60,000 bases of DNA. Source: Polytrichum commune. Its lineage: Eukaryota > Streptophyta > Polytrichopsida > Polytrichales > Polytrichaceae. The stretch is taken from contig OX485809.1 in assembly GCA_950295325.1 (NCBI GenBank), forward strand, positions 11,782,001 to 11,842,000. The letters run 5' to 3'. Shown in pieces: positions 1 to 13,200 of the stretch. The number at the start of each line of letters is the position of its first letter. Within the stretch, counting starts at the first letter, position 1. Both the position numbers and the translations under genes were made by a program. The notes beneath the pieces were generated by a model. That model was given only the letters and a program-made list of their open reading frames with translations. It did not search any database and was not told the DNA's origin.

Positions 1-310
1 TTGTATTTTTGAAGATAAGTATATGGATAAGGTATCGATCACAAATATTATATAGTTGAAGTTTGTGAGATAGGGTATAGTCAGTAACTATTCAATTTTT
101 GAATATACATTATCATTGATTTTCATATTATCTTTAAAATATCACATAACGATACCTTATCCATATTTATGATAATTTTTCTTTTTTGAAGATAAGTATA
201 TGGATAAGGTATCGATTACAAATATCATATAGTTGAAGTTTGTAAGATAGGATATAGTCAGAAACTATTCATTTCCTGAGTATACCTTATCCTTTTATTT
301 TACATATTAT
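1..310. repeat. AT-rich direct tandem repeat, about 180-bp unit
   Basis: Two direct copies with the same order of words start near 5 and 184. Each contains GGATAAGGTATCGAT followed by TATAGTTGAAGTTTGT and a TATAGTCAG word. A complementary ATACCTTATCC lies between or after them (152-162, 282-292). From 310 to 560 I see only AT-rich sequence. The same words recur in and around the transposase gene that follows, so this is probably part of the same mobile element. Confidence 0.7.
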
Positions 311-559
311 CTCTAATATACAAAGCTAAGATAGTCTATTCATAATTATCATCATTTAACATTTTAAAGATAAGAGGAGGGATAAGATATTGTATACAAA
401 AACAGTGATGAACATATGAAAACTAACAAAATAAAATCAATATAAAATTTTATTATATATGATGCTAAATATCTTCACCAATTGTAATAAACATCAAAAT
501 CATATATACGATTGTAATAATAATCATAAATATCATAAATATAAAACTAATTATTTTCA

Positions 560-2706
560 CTAAGGGTTACATGAACGAGGTCTTTTCGAAAGCATTCTTT
601 CATACCACCTTTGTTTTCTACGAATTGAATTACCCATACCCTTATCCATATTCGCGAATTGAGTGTCCGGATAAAGAATACCTTGGAAATCCGCGAGACA
701 CAACTCCGACATTCGATTCAACAACATACGAAATTCGGAAGTAGCATGCTCGGCCATTCGTAGTCCGTGCCCTTCAATCAATCTTTGAAATTTCTTATAA
801 TCCTTTGCGTGCTCTTTTATAACTCTTGCATGAAGAACATCTTTATCCACTTTAATCACGTCATTCTTTTGTAAAGATTCCACCCCAATCTCCAAATCAT
901 CTAGATTAGGTGTTTCATCGTGATTCGTGTCGGTTGAATCAATGATGATATCTTCATCCAATCCATCTTCGTCACCAAATCCTCTCTCCGCCTTAAAGAG
1001 GTCTCTTTCCAATTCGTAAGCTATTTGTTGTGTTCCGCGAACATCTATCGTTGATACAATCCGAGCTCTCCGATAGTCTTTTGCCGTATCAAATACAAAA
1101 TTTGCATTTGCCTTTGCTCGCTCAATAAAATCATTTTCGGTTTCTTTCCATATAATGTCCATATACATCACGTTCCGCAAGCCGTAATAAATCCAATCCC
1201 GAGATTCCTCGTCCAATCTCATTTTCGCCAAAGCATTTGTTTTCCAACACTCCAAAACATGCCATTGACACAAATATATGGGAACGTCCTCTCTAAATAC
1301 GCGTCTACACGCAAAATAAATGAATAAACATATAAGGATAACAAAATGAGGATAGACTATATGTAAAAAAAAATGTTTGGATAACATATTCGGATAGACT
1401 ATATTTTCAGACAAAAATAAAATTGATTTTGATTTTGATTATGTAAGTTGTAAAAAAACAAATTAGTAAATTGGGATAGAGTATATTGATATGAAAGTAA
1501 AAGAATATGATACACCCACCTCAAAGCGTTGTGTTCGGCTTCGTCATTATCAACAATGAAAGTATTAGGACGCCATTCCGAATGCGCCGCTCGTAATTTA
1601 TCCGCCAAAGGCTTTAAAAAGACAATGAGACTCTCGGAATCTTGCTTATTTGTTATAATCCACGCACCGGGAAACCCATTGCGGCAAGCATCGAACACCA
1701 TAAGTGTATAGAGAAAATAATTGCAAACGCTAGTTCCAAATGTAGCATCCATAGATATAGCAGATTTGTCACCATACTCTATCATGACATTGAATTGTTC
1801 GGGTGATTGCAAACCCAACACAAATGCCGTATTTTTGCCATCTATACAATTTGACTCTTGCAAAATAAACACATCATCTTTATTTTCCGTAATCCACAAA
1901 TCAACGTTTTTGCCTCGTTAGTGTGTCGTTTCCACTTACCTCGTAAAAAGTTACGCTCAATGTTTCGGATGTTCTTCAAAAGAAGAGTATCATCTTTACG
2001 CATTGAATAACCCATCCGTGATCGATCCGCAAACACTTGATGATGCTCATCATAAATTTAACGAGCATTAAGGCCACTTTTCAACCTATTGTCAATATAC
2101 GTCTTCAATGAATCCGACCATCGTGTAGCAAGAGCGGAAGGACGTGCCGACGAATCCAGATCGTACACGCCATGCGCCGGTGTTCCATCAATTCGGATAT
2201 GTTTTTCATGGAAATAGGCTATCTCTACCGTATCCGCAGATTTAGCCAAAATCTTGATAAAATATCGTGCAAAACATCCCCATTTATGATTTTGTCTCAA
2301 CTCCTTCTTGTTTCTATAGTCTTCAGGGTCATATGAACAATGATATCTGAAATAACACATATAAAATGTTAATATATAGCAATATTATAAAAAAATACAT
2401 ATATCTGACTATACCTTATCCAAATACATATCCAAGTTAGGTATCTTACGTGATGTGCCCAAGACTTGTTGTGGATCGAACTTGCTTTTGGAGGTGTGGA
2501 GGAACCTTCCGAATCTTGTGAATTGTCCAAGAAATTTCCATGCCTCCTTCACCAATTTTTTCTCCTTTTTGGAAATCATCTAAACGATTTAATGGAATGC
2601 GAGCTATCCTACAAGGTCGCATTCCGCGAATAAATTTTGCCCATTGCAAATGGCGGTGGTTGAAAGTTCCCACATAGGGCGATTGGATGACCATAGAGTT
2701 AGCCAT
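560..2706 (-). pseudogene. MULE-type (Mutator-like) transposase, frameshifted
   Basis: This is a minus-strand split gene resembling MULE transposases, which cut and paste Mutator-like DNA transposons in the nucleus. The pieces, in order, are: an N-terminal segment (2706-2446); a segment rich in basic and aromatic residues (about 2350-2058); a segment reading HTNEAKT (about 2040-1910); the catalytic domain (about 1899-1520); and a C-terminal domain (about 1313-560). The catalytic domain shows MDATFGT (first Asp) and VDNDEAEHNAL (second Asp/Glu region). It ends at a GTGGGT donor near 1520. The next exon starts after TAG near 1313 with VFREDVPIYLCQWHV, the CxWH motif usual just after the MULE core, and the split codon is restored in phase. 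Near 1912 (GCAAAAACG) the frame shifts between TNEAKT and DLWITENK, so the copy looks dead unless that is a sequencing error. No SWIM zinc finger is visible. The N-terminal exon borders are uncertain. Confidence 0.75.
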
Positions 2707-3851
2707 AATTTCGACGATAACCTATCCTGAATAAATCATACATGTTATCCACAGATTCTATAAATTACAATACCTTATCTAATGAGTTATCCATATTCAA
2801 ACTTAACAAAAATAACTTCAAATAGATAAAAAAATTATATATATACTGAATATATATTAAATATTTAGCTTATATGCAATTTATCTTTAACAAAATACAA
2901 ATAGTCTTTAAATCCAATATCGATGTAACTATTTTTTTTTTAAATACACCTTATCCAATGACATCATATCCCAATACAAAAGCAAAATATAGAGAGAAAA
3001 CATACCTTGGAAGTGGTACAAGAGAAAAAGACCTTGAAAACCCTAAAATGAAGTTTATATAGTGGACATATTGGATGAATGAGAAAACGATTGGCAAATG
3101 AAATGTAGAAACATAATCTTCATTACTTTGAACCCTAAATCCTATATCTATGTACCATGCATATAGATTATATTATGAGATGACATCACATGATATTAAT
3201 TATACGGATTTAAACGTACAATGTTTATCATTCTACAAACCTATGATAAAACCTTTAAATAATACAATATCATCGTAAATTAATGAAAATTTTAATTTTT
3301 TTTAATATATAAATATATAAATTTTTAATAGCAATTCATAAATATTCTATATATTCTATATGATATAAGATATACATGATAATGAACACAAGATAAACTA
3401 TCACAAGATAGACTATCTTGCCAAGTTATATCATCTTCTACTAGATCATTTATCTAAGTTTTGATCGGATATACATAATGAGTTATAAGATAGGGAATCC
3501 ACAATAAATAACTTTAGAATATAATATTGTTTTATGAAATATAATGTTCGCAAATCATGTATCTATTGTTAGTCCAATATGGTGGTTCATCAAATGGTCA
3601 TGTAGGTCTTTCAAATTTTAAGTTTGACCCAACTTAAACCCAAACCTAAACCCTAGACCATAAAAAACATTAAGGTTATACGTTGGAAAAAAACATAAAT
3701 TCCAAATTAGTAAGGTTCCAAAATGATAATAATTATAATATAATGCTTAAAGTTGAACATTAGTATATTATTATATAATTAAATATCATGTAGTTGTTTA
3801 AAGTTTAATTGTTGCTTTTCCTCCTTGTTTGGAAAACTATTTTCTATCTAA
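2707..3851. other. AT-rich non-coding stretch
   Basis: Very AT-rich with no credible gene. It holds more copies of the words ACCTTATCC (2770-2780, 2946-2956) and AGATAGACTATC (around 3405), so it may be flanking or subterminal sequence of the MULE copy upstream. I could not find a terminal inverted repeat. Confidence 0.4.
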
Positions 3852-5275
3852 GGGCCGGTTCGGACAGGTTCCAAGTCCTAAGTCCCAAAGTCACATGAGA
3901 TGTGTAGATAGGATTTTAGATTGGGTTCCAATTAAGAAAACTGCACAGGGTTATGTGTTACATCTAGAGATCACCATGAAGTTAATTGATAGATCACAAG
4001 GGAATTAAAGTGAATTTAGGACAACAAACTCCAAGGTCAAGGCACCTTGGTTGGATCCATAGTCTCTTCAATTAAATATCCAGGGACCATAGGCCATACC
4101 ACAGGTTAGGAGATAGGTCAAACACACATGACACTCTTACCTTTATGCAAATAGATTAATGAATTAAACTCAATATCACAAACATGAATTGCTTCTTTAG
4201 TCCTTTTAGACTTAACGCCATCAAATTGAATTGAGTGTATTAAAATTAATTATTACAACTTGCAAAAGTCTAGTTACAAGTAACGGGAACCGAGCTAAGC
4301 GAACTAGCCTAAGCGTAGAATCTAATCCCTAGGACCATAGTCTAGTTAGGCATGACCATAGTCTCAATGTCCGGCCATAGTCTCAAGTAACCTCTCTTAC
4401 CAAAGTGGGTCATAGTCTTAGTAAGAAGTAACCAAATAACCAGTTCCAAGTCAATGTCATGTTCTCGAATGAGGTGCTAGCCACTCCTCCTTATATGCTT
4501 GCCCTTGAGCCTTCCCCCAAACGATATGGGATAAGGTGCACTCGCCTCGTCCTCTCCATGACTCACCTTTCTCACTTCGACGCTCCACCTCCTCTGCCTC
4601 TTCACATTCTCGAGAGATGATGGCCACGGCGAATGATTTTTAGAATATCTACTTACTCACGGGAGAATTAATCTTGATTAGAATCTCTCAAACAAGAATT
4701 GCTCTGATTCTCGTGGTAAGATTAAATCCAATTCGATCCACATTAATGCTTCATGTCTGGTAGGTTCATTCCATATTTTCCTAGACTACCACTCTTCTCC
4801 GCCCAATAACCACGGTGTGATTGCTACACGCTTGTCAACAACGTGAGGGTCGGCTTCCTCCAAGAAATCTTCTTTACATAAATAAGTTTTCATACACTAA
4901 AACATGAGATTGAGCAATCAAAAGAAGAATTATTCGGGAGGGGGGGAGTAGCCGAACTCCAGCCCTTACACAAGTTAATTGAAAGGTAAGGACTCATAAC
5001 ACTCTTCAATTACACTTGGAGGAAGAGATCAGAAACGTTGGGCTTCACACCAACGTACGGCTTGGGACTTGTGTTGCGAGTTGGGTCAAGCCAAAAACTA
5101 GACCCAACTCTCCATCCAAATCCCGTGAATATATTTACATGAAATAATCAAGATTTGACTACAATGATATTCAACCATATTTAAGACAGCACTTAAGGCT
5201 CACAAGTTGGGAGTTTGCATCCGTGTTGGGGTTTGCTAATATGAATGGGACTTGGGACCATATGTGAAACGGCCC
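3852..5275. mobile_element. Non-autonomous PIF/Harbinger-like DNA element, 1.42 kb
   Basis: The ends read GGGCCGGTTCGG (left) and, reverse complemented, GGGCCGTTTCAC (right). Both continue imperfectly into CCAAGTCC. A TAA lies immediately outside each end (3849-3851 and 5276-5278), the 3-bp target duplication typical of PIF/Harbinger. Inside are repeated CATAGTCTCA/CATAGTCTTA words around 4325-4415 and no open frame worth calling, so this is a deletion derivative or unrelated filler between Harbinger ends. Confidence 0.65.
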
Positions 5276-5299
5276 TAACGTAGATGGCTTGGTTTTCCA

Positions 5300-5660
5300 A
5301 TAAGCATGTGTATTTTAGGATATGAAACACACAATTAGTACAAGATGGTTAGCAAATCTAAATCGAGGTTGAAGTCTATCTTCTCGTGATTCTTTGGAGC
5401 TCATATGAATATCTTGTTCAACTTCAAAGTGAAGATTATTGTTCTCCTTAAATGGTCAAATATAGTCATCCTCCCCACCAATTTGTTGAGTATTGACACA
5501 AGAAATGATAACATTATTTATTAAAGCACATAGTCACGATCCTTTTTAAAGACAAGTCTTTTTGGAGTCCATTTTTTCATCCATGCCCAACCACATACCA
5601 CTCAAATATAGGTGTCCAAATTATTGTCATGTTGGAATTAGACACATATACTTTAGAAGT
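5300..5660 (+). repeat. Dispersed repeat family R1, copy 1
   Basis: About 360 bp, recognised by TTAGCAAATC followed by AATCGAGG near the left end, GGAGCTCATATGAATATC in the middle and ACCACTCAAATATAGGTGTCC near the right. The same words in the same order recur at 36285-36650 and 48705-49020, split at 41172-41790, and as fragments at 6215-6340, 15880-16000 and 27690-27780. No coding sequence and no clear terminal repeats; probably a non-autonomous element. Confidence 0.65.
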
Positions 5661-5804
5661 TTTTGTGTGTTGTCATCATCATAATCATCTCGTTCATAAA
5701 TTGTGATATTTTGTGAATGTGAATTGTTGATGTGAACGATGCTTGATCATGTTGATCTCTATTTCAATTTCTAAGGTTACAACATGAATATGTTAATTAT
5801 GTCT

Positions 5805-6125
5805 CCCAAATGCAGTTGACAATGAAACATATTTTGTGTTGGAGTGTCCCTGCTACAACTCCATTAGAGATAGATTAATTTTCTTATTTCATAATGTTAG
5901 ACTAAGTTGTCTCAAGTGTCAATTCCAATCAGACCATTGAATTGATACAATATGGTGCCTCTTCCATGATACATTATTAGATCTAACAAATGCCGCTACA
6001 CTTCATTACTCTAGGAAATTAGTTTTTTTGACACCATCTTGATGTACACCTAATGCCATAGGCCATTCGCTTCTTGGATTTTAAAAACAACATCATTTCA
6101 TTTTCACAAAGGTTATTTATATAAA
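5805..6125 (+). pseudogene. LINE 3' end fragment (degenerate)
   Basis: This matches, with many changes, the better-preserved copy at 37380-37835. Shared words include GTGTTGGARTGTCCC, TTAGAGATA, the terminal CACCATCTTGATGTAC and a tail of TTTCATTT units. The peptide equivalent is the last segment of a non-LTR retrotransposon polyprotein, but the frame is broken here. Confidence 0.55.
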
Positions 6126-6214
6126 CAAAAAATACTCTTGGGATGATTAGTTTGTGGTGTACCTATTGCAACTTGATCCATTACTGGCACTAATGTACAT
6201 TGGTCTTAATTGTT

Positions 6215-6340
6215 TAATTTTTCTTTTAGCCCACCTCTCCTATGGTATAAAACACGCGACCAGTTCAAGGTTGCTAGCAAATCCAAATCAAGCCTATAAC
6301 GATTTTCTTCGTAAAGTTTGAAGCACACACAAATATAATA
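6215..6340 (+). repeat. R1 family fragment
   Basis: Contains CCACCTCTCCTAT, ACACGCGA and TAGCAAATCCAAATCAAG in the order seen in other R1 copies; the right part is missing. Confidence 0.5.
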
Positions 6341-6626
6341 TTCATGATTATAGGTGCAAATTCTTGTGCTCATCAATTGCTCAAGATAAACTATAGTCTA
6401 GAAATAAATAACCTTGTACTATATTATTTAAGTAAATTTTAATTGGATATGTTTGATGGGTTGTAAGATAGGGAATATATAATAAATGAATAAAAAATCA
6501 TAAAAAATTTACCAAAATATGATTATTGTGGGTCAATTTGTAATATATTTATTATTAATCTATTTGTGGTGGTCGCAAAATATTTTTAAAAATAAGTTAT
6601 ACAATATATAAAATTAATCATAAAGA

Positions 6627-7411
6627 TACAAATTACAATATAAGGTATCTAAAGATATCCAAAAATATATTGCATGATCTATTATAACTAAAAGGAGTTG
6701 AGATGATGATTTTTGTAATAAAATTAAGATAAGGTATAAAATACAAAAATCATAAATGAGTGTAATGTTCATAAAACGACCAAAGTGAAATGATGAAGAT
6801 AAAGTATATAATATATCCCAAAAAATGATATATATAAAGATAAATATGATCTTTAAGATAATATAATATAATGTGCAAATAAATGTTATTTTAATTGGAA
6901 TTAGACTTGTGGGATAACGTTATAGATGGGGTATACTCAGAAAATCCTAAGTTCTGACTATAGTCTATCCGATGTACTGTAATGCTTTAACATCATCACA
7001 TATGATATTATCTCTAAATATACAAATTACAAGATAAGGTATCTAAAGAAATCCAAAAATGTATTGCATCATCTATTATATCTAAAAGGAGTTGAGATGA
7101 TGATTTTTGTAATAAATTTAAGATGAGGTATAAAATACAAAAATCATAAATGAGTGTAATGTTCATAAAACGACCAATGTGAAATGATGAAGATAAAATA
7201 TATAATATATCCCAAAAAATGATATATATAAAGATAAATATGATCTTTAAGATAATATAATATAATGTGCAAATAAATGTTATTTTAATTGGAATTAGAC
7301 TTGTGGGATAACATTATAGATGGGGTATACTCAGAAAATCCTAAGTTCTGACTATAGTCTATCCGATGTACTGTAATGCTTTATCATCATCACATATGAT
7401 ATTATCTCTAA
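6627..7411. repeat. Tandem duplication, 394-bp unit, two copies
   Basis: The segment beginning TACAAATTACAA at 6627 is repeated from 7021 with only scattered substitutions. Both copies include AAAAGGAGTTGAGATGATG, CATAAAACGACCAA and TATAGTCTATCCGATG. The high similarity suggests a fairly recent duplication. No coding sequence. Confidence 0.9.
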
Positions 7412-7715
7412 AATAATATGATGTATATTATATCTCTTCAAATAAATTATATTATATTTATCTCAACATACATATACTTAGATAATAGAGAAATGACAAT
7501 AGTTATTATTTTGAACTGATTTTTATAGTTAACGAATTTATCATAAAATGATATGTCTTAGTTTTGAATTTTGCAAATGTGTAAGCAATTACACCCGTGC
7601 AAAATAAAAGAGTTGTGAAAGAAATTAAAAAAATGACTATGACAACATGTCATAACCACTTACCAAATATTGCACACATTGACAACTTGCAATATTTATC
7701 AATATAACCACGTGG

Positions 7716-7862
7716 AATCCAAGCCACATCATGGCCTTGGTGACAACTCATGAGGGGTTATAGAAAATAGGATTAGAGCATCCAAAGCCACATCATGGCC
7801 TTGGTGACAACTCATGAGGGGTTAGAAATTAGGCTTAGAGCATCCAAAGCCACATCATGGCC
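7716..7862. repeat. Short tandem repeat, about 65 bp x 2.3
   Basis: The phrase AAGCCACATCATGGCC followed by TTGGTGACAACTCATGAGG occurs twice in full (from about 7720 and 7790) and a third time truncated (from about 7848). The copies are separated by TTAGAGCATCC. No function is evident. Confidence 0.85.
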
Positions 7863-8774
7863 CTTTGCTAACTAATTGATATTTACAAAATAGCTAGTAG
7901 TTCATAATAGCTATGAGAGAACAAGGGGGTCTTACGTGCCAACTCATAGGTGTTTCACTAAAGTAAGCTCCATCCAAGCTTCTTGATGGATTCATCCAAT
8001 TTTTGTTACCGGATGATTTTACTTGAGTGCCACGAATCCCCGGCCTATGGATTCCCCAAAGTACAAATAACCAAAACCGTCAAAGGGAGATTTTAGGTTA
8101 CACAACAAGTAGCTTGCTTTCCATGTCTAGCTCTTTTTCCAATGTGGGCGTACGTGTACAACCTAACCTACACATGGAGGCATATGTATGAACTCTCCCA
8201 TTGGTTGCCTCCAGAACCGAACTCAGGCATGCCAATCGCATCGTGACACCTCATAAAAGTGGTGGACATGCAACGCAACCATCGGACTTGCGTCCCTTCT
8301 TTAACAATTAACTTTAGCCCCATACAACAACTTGCCGCTTTCACCACCCATGCATCCCTTGAGCCTTTGCAACTTGCTTCAGACATTGGGTTCACTTGGG
8401 AAAAGCGAATACTTATTAAGTACGGATCCGATCGATCCCTGCTGCCAAACAACTGGCTGCCATGCACATAATCAGACACCCCAAACCCCACGCATGTACG
8501 ACTGTCCTAGATTTGGGATCAAAGGGCCGTTCACACACGAAAGGTGGTAGTGGGCTTACCACGATTGCATCTTTTCTCATTCACACTTGTCTTGTGGGAA
8601 TTTCTTGTGGTTATGGTCGTGGTTGATGATGGGGTCGGTCTTCGGCATCACAATCTATGTTATCATCGGTTTGGGTCGTGGGGCTGCAGAGGAAATTAAA
8701 GTGACTGTCCTTAGCATCTTGAGACTTCTGTTGGGGTATAAAGGTTTTTGACTTGAGGTGTTTGAGAGTGTAAT
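7863..8774. other. No gene recognised
   Basis: Mixed-composition sequence with short frames on both strands that overlap one another and resemble no family. From about 8720 it contains TTTGAGGTG-like words that recur at 9920-10080, on the far side of the foldback element, so the two stretches may once have been continuous. Confidence 0.3.
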
Positions 8775-9914
8775 ACCCTCCCCACACCTGCTGGTGGGAG
8801 GGGCAGTGGCAGGCCCCCACCAGCAGGGAGGAGCTTTTTGAATCAAAAAGTGGCCCGGCAGCGACTGGGCGCAAGGCCCAGCCTGTTTGGCCGTTCACTG
8901 GCCCTCAAGGTAAATTTCGGAAAAAGGGAGCCATAAGTTACCTGCGTGGTTCTCGTTCGACCGACGTTTAGGGTTAGTGTTCGGGGAGATTTTGGGGCAT
9001 AACTGGTTGAAATCCTAGTATTTACAAGTCCAACCGGTTACATGTTCACATTCTCTGGTTTTTCTTTGTTAAATTGGGGTATATTCTATAGATTCCTCTT
9101 AAATGATCGGTAATTTTCATGTAGTCTTCAACTTCAACCGTTTATTTCTCAAACTCAACTGGTTCATTTGTAACTAACTGCCGGTTCTCCCCGATCATTG
9201 GTTTGAGTTTAGTGGCCCTTGTTCGGGGAGATTTTTGGGCATAATTGGTTGAATTCCTACCATAGGTTACTAGCATCTTAGGCAGAAAATAATTATTTAC
9301 AAATCTGCCTAAACTTTTTGGAAATTCTTGACTTTGTTTGCCTAAAAAATTAAAAATTAAAAATGGGTTAACTAGCCACCCAAGTAATTTAATTTAACTT
9401 TGTGCTTGAATGCCACCATAGAAAAATGTAGCTAGCCACCCAATTGAGCTAAAACTGCCCGACTTTGATATATTATTTTTAGAACTACCTAACCACTTTT
9501 TGCACTTTAATTAATTATTATGCAAAACAATGCCCAAGCAGCTAGTGACCGGTTGAGTTTGAGAGATAACCGGTTGAAATTCAAGACTGCAGGAAAATTA
9601 CCGATCATTACTTGAAGCCGGTCGACAAACTTAAGTTTCTGTGAACAATCTGTGGCCCGGGGGAATTAGCAAGCAACTTATTACAAACTGATGTCGTCAT
9701 CTTAAGTTGGCCCTGATGTCAAACGCAGGCATTCAACCGAGTAGGTTAGCGGTTTCTAGAACTTGGGTGCAGCTGAAATGAAATGAGGATAATTAATTAC
9801 TTCTCCCACGTACAATCAACATCTTCGCACCTAATGATATGCCCACACATACTGGTGGCAGCGAACGGTGTTCGCCCGTTCGCTGCTGCCCACCACCAGT
9901 ATGTGTGGGGGGCC
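8775..9914. mobile_element. Foldback-like element with hairpin ends
   Basis: The left end carries a hairpin made of CTGCTGGTGGG and CCCACCAGCAG (8787-8826). The right end carries a larger one, CCCACACATACTGGTGG pairing with CCACCAGTATGTGTGGG (9841-9911). The terminal words are related (CCCCACACMTRCTGG). Inside, the block at 8965-9200 (TTCGGGGAGATTTT, AACCGGTTACATGT, AACTGCCGGTTCTCC) is partly repeated in reverse at 9535-9640. The exact ends and target duplication are not certain (TA or ATA). Confidence 0.5.
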
Positions 9915-10283
9915 TATAAGGTGCATTTGAGGTGAAGAGGGTCTTGTTTGAGTGAGTGGAGTATATTGAGACTTCTTTTGAGGTGTAGAAGATTTGACTT
10001 GAGGTACTTGAAATTGTAAGGCACTTTTGAGGTGAAGGAGATCTTGTTTGATTTGATTGATTTGAGTGTCCTAAGATTTCTTTGAGGAAAAAACAAGAGT
10101 TGCTTCGAGTGGTTTAGGGTGGAAGGGCACATTTTAGAGACCAAGAGGCCCATTTGAAAGGATATAGGCATGTTTCCACTACGATCAGATGCAAACGCAT
10201 GTTTTGAGTGTAAGAGGTTATCTTCTAGTTTGGATTTGGTTGATTGTAGGCCAAGAAAGGTTGGTTTGAGTAATTTGAGAGTA

Positions 10284-13200
10284 TGTTCGAGCATATGATG
10301 ACATCATTTGAGAGCGAGGCGGCTAGACTCATTGACAAGTTCAACAGAGGGAACTTCAACCCTTGAAAGTTCAAAATCAAAATGTTGTTGGCATTCATGG
10401 ATATTTGGGACATTGTGGACGGATCCAAAGAAACTCCACCTTCCAACGCGGATCCCAAAGTGTTGAAGGAATATTAAAGTCATGTCAAGAAGGCCATGCT
10501 TATCATCGGCCTTAATTTGATGGACAAATAACTTGCACACATCAAGTGTTGTAAAGGACCAGCGCAAACTTGGAAGACCCTTTGCAACATTCACGAGATG
10601 AAGAATTAATCCAAAATCTTGTTCATTTAGTGCAAGTTCTTTATGTGCAAGATGCTAGAGAGAGATGACTTGTTGGACCATGTCAACAAGGTCAAGGTGC
10701 TCGCGGATTAGCTTACTTGCTTAGAGGTATCCATGTAAGACGAAAACATCATCGGATCCCTTGCTCGAAAGTTTGTTGACGTTGTAAGAATATTCGATCA
10801 TCGCCTTGGAGATGGTACTGATGAAGGAGTTTACGATATAGTATGTGACGACATGTTTGATGCATGAGATGTCGAAGCACAAGGAGAATGAACCCCAAGT
10901 TGAAGATGTGGCGATGGTAACGCGTTAAAGCAAAGTGGACGATCATCTTTCACGGTAAGGCGTGAGGATGTGTTTCTATTACAACAAACTAGGCCTCATT
11001 GCGCGTTTTTGCTTTAAAGTAAGAAATAAGGAGTGCAAATATATGAAAAATACGAAAGACGATGATGACTACGCATTTGCAATGCGTAATAATACACATT
11101 CTAAAAGCGTGTACAAATGAATCATGTATTTGGAAGCCACCAAACACTTGACTTCGCATAGCGCTGCATTCAATATGTATGAGGTAATTGCTTCACGCAA
11201 TATACATTTGATTGATCATGGTATTATTGGAGCCATCGGAATGGGATCCATTGTTGTAGAATCAATCGGATATGTAAAATGAAGCGAATTTGTATAAAAA
11301 ATGTGCTCCACATGCACAAATTGCAAGCCAATTTGCACTCGGTGAGCAAACTTGTGTAGAATGATTTGAATATGCAATTTAATTTAAATATATGTTTTGT
11401 AAATGTTTGTGACAACGAAGCCATTGCAATTGCGTCACGCGAAGACAACTTATACGAAATGAATTTTATGAAGATACATAGAGCGGATGCGGCTAACTTA
11501 ATACAATCCCCAATGGAAAATGGTACACTTGAGCTTTAGCACCTCCGTCTTGGCCAATTGAACATGAAAAATGTTCATATGCTCCAAAATATGGTTAGTG
11601 GCATGAGCCTTGGCAAAAAAAAATTGCCCTAGATTTTCATTGCTTTGCGACATTACTTTGAAGGCAAACAACATAGGTTTGCATTTCCAAACAAAGGGAG
11701 GAGATAAACAATCAAACCTTTGGAGATTGTGCATTTTGACATTTGTGGCCTTAGGAGGACCACATTCATGGGTGGTGTAAGGTATGTCGTGATTTTTATT
11801 GACAATTTCTTGAGGAAGGTGTGGTTTTTTTATGTGTTAAAGTCCAAAGAAGAGTGCTTTGAGAGATTTAAGGAATTCAAGGCACTTGTAGAGACGCAAT
11901 TGGAGCATAAAATCAAGGCGTTTCGGTTGGACAATGATGGGAAGTTCACTTCCAAGGTATTCAAGTGGATTTTTAAAGACCATGACATTGAGAAACAAAC
12001 ATCTACCCCATATAGGCCTGAACAAGATAGATTGGTAGAACGTGCAAATCGTACCATCGTGGAGATGACAAGGAACATGCTTTATACTTAAAACCTTTAC
12101 AAATATTTTTGGGAGGAAACGGTGGCTTATGCGGTTTATATACAAAACCGATATCTAACAAGGGTGTTGGACTCCATTACATACGAGGAAGCGTGGAGTG
12201 GAAGGAGGCCTTACATTGCATACATATGTGTGCTCGGATGTGTTGTCTTTGCAATGGTGCTAGATGAAAAAAATATAAACTCAATGCAAATGGTACCAAA
12301 TGTTTGTGTTTGGACTATTATGAAGGAACTAAAGCCTATAGGTTAATGTGTTTACAAAGTAAAAAAATCATAAAGAATAGAGACATGGTGTTCATGAATG
12401 ATAGCACGAGCCTTGGAAACAATTTGAAAATACGTATAAGTAGAGAGAATGAAGGCCTTACAGTGATTGTTATGGATGAATATTCTAAATCATCTTTGTA
12501 TAATGACAGTGACAAGCGCGGGGAACAAGTGAATGATCACTTGGTTGCAAATCAAGAAGCAATCGAAAAATTCACTAGGAATGATAATTGCATTGAGAAT
12601 TTTGGCGAAGATGGAAGATGGCGAATTTCCGCTCTTAAGAGGGAGCGGCGTCTGCATGGAAAGTAATAAAAGAATCATATTCTGCCACAATATGACAAAG
12701 AATGGACCAAAGTGACATTTTTGGATGATCATTTGAATTTGTACAAAGTGTTTAAATCCGAAGATACAAACAAATGGGAGGCCACAATGCAAAAGGAGTT
12801 TAGATTTGCTCATGGCCAACAATATGTGAGAATTGACGAACCTTCTATAGGATCACAAGAATGTAGGATACAAATTGGTGTTCCGCTCCAAGAGGGATGC
12901 ATAAGGTAAAATCGTTAGTCATAAGGCACAGTTAGTAGTAAAGGGATATTCTCAAGTTGCTAGAGTGGATTGCAACGAGACATTTGTCCCTGTGGCTAAA
13001 TTTATCACCATTAGATGTATTTTAGCAATAGGAGCGGCCATGGATTACGAGATCCACCAAATAAACGTAGAAACAATGTTTTGGAATGAAATGTTGGAAT
13101 GGAGATCTACATAGATATACAAAATGTACAAGAGGGGAAGGAACATCTTGTGTGTAAACTTTATAAAAGCTTTGTACAGGCTCAAGCAATCGCCGAGGTC

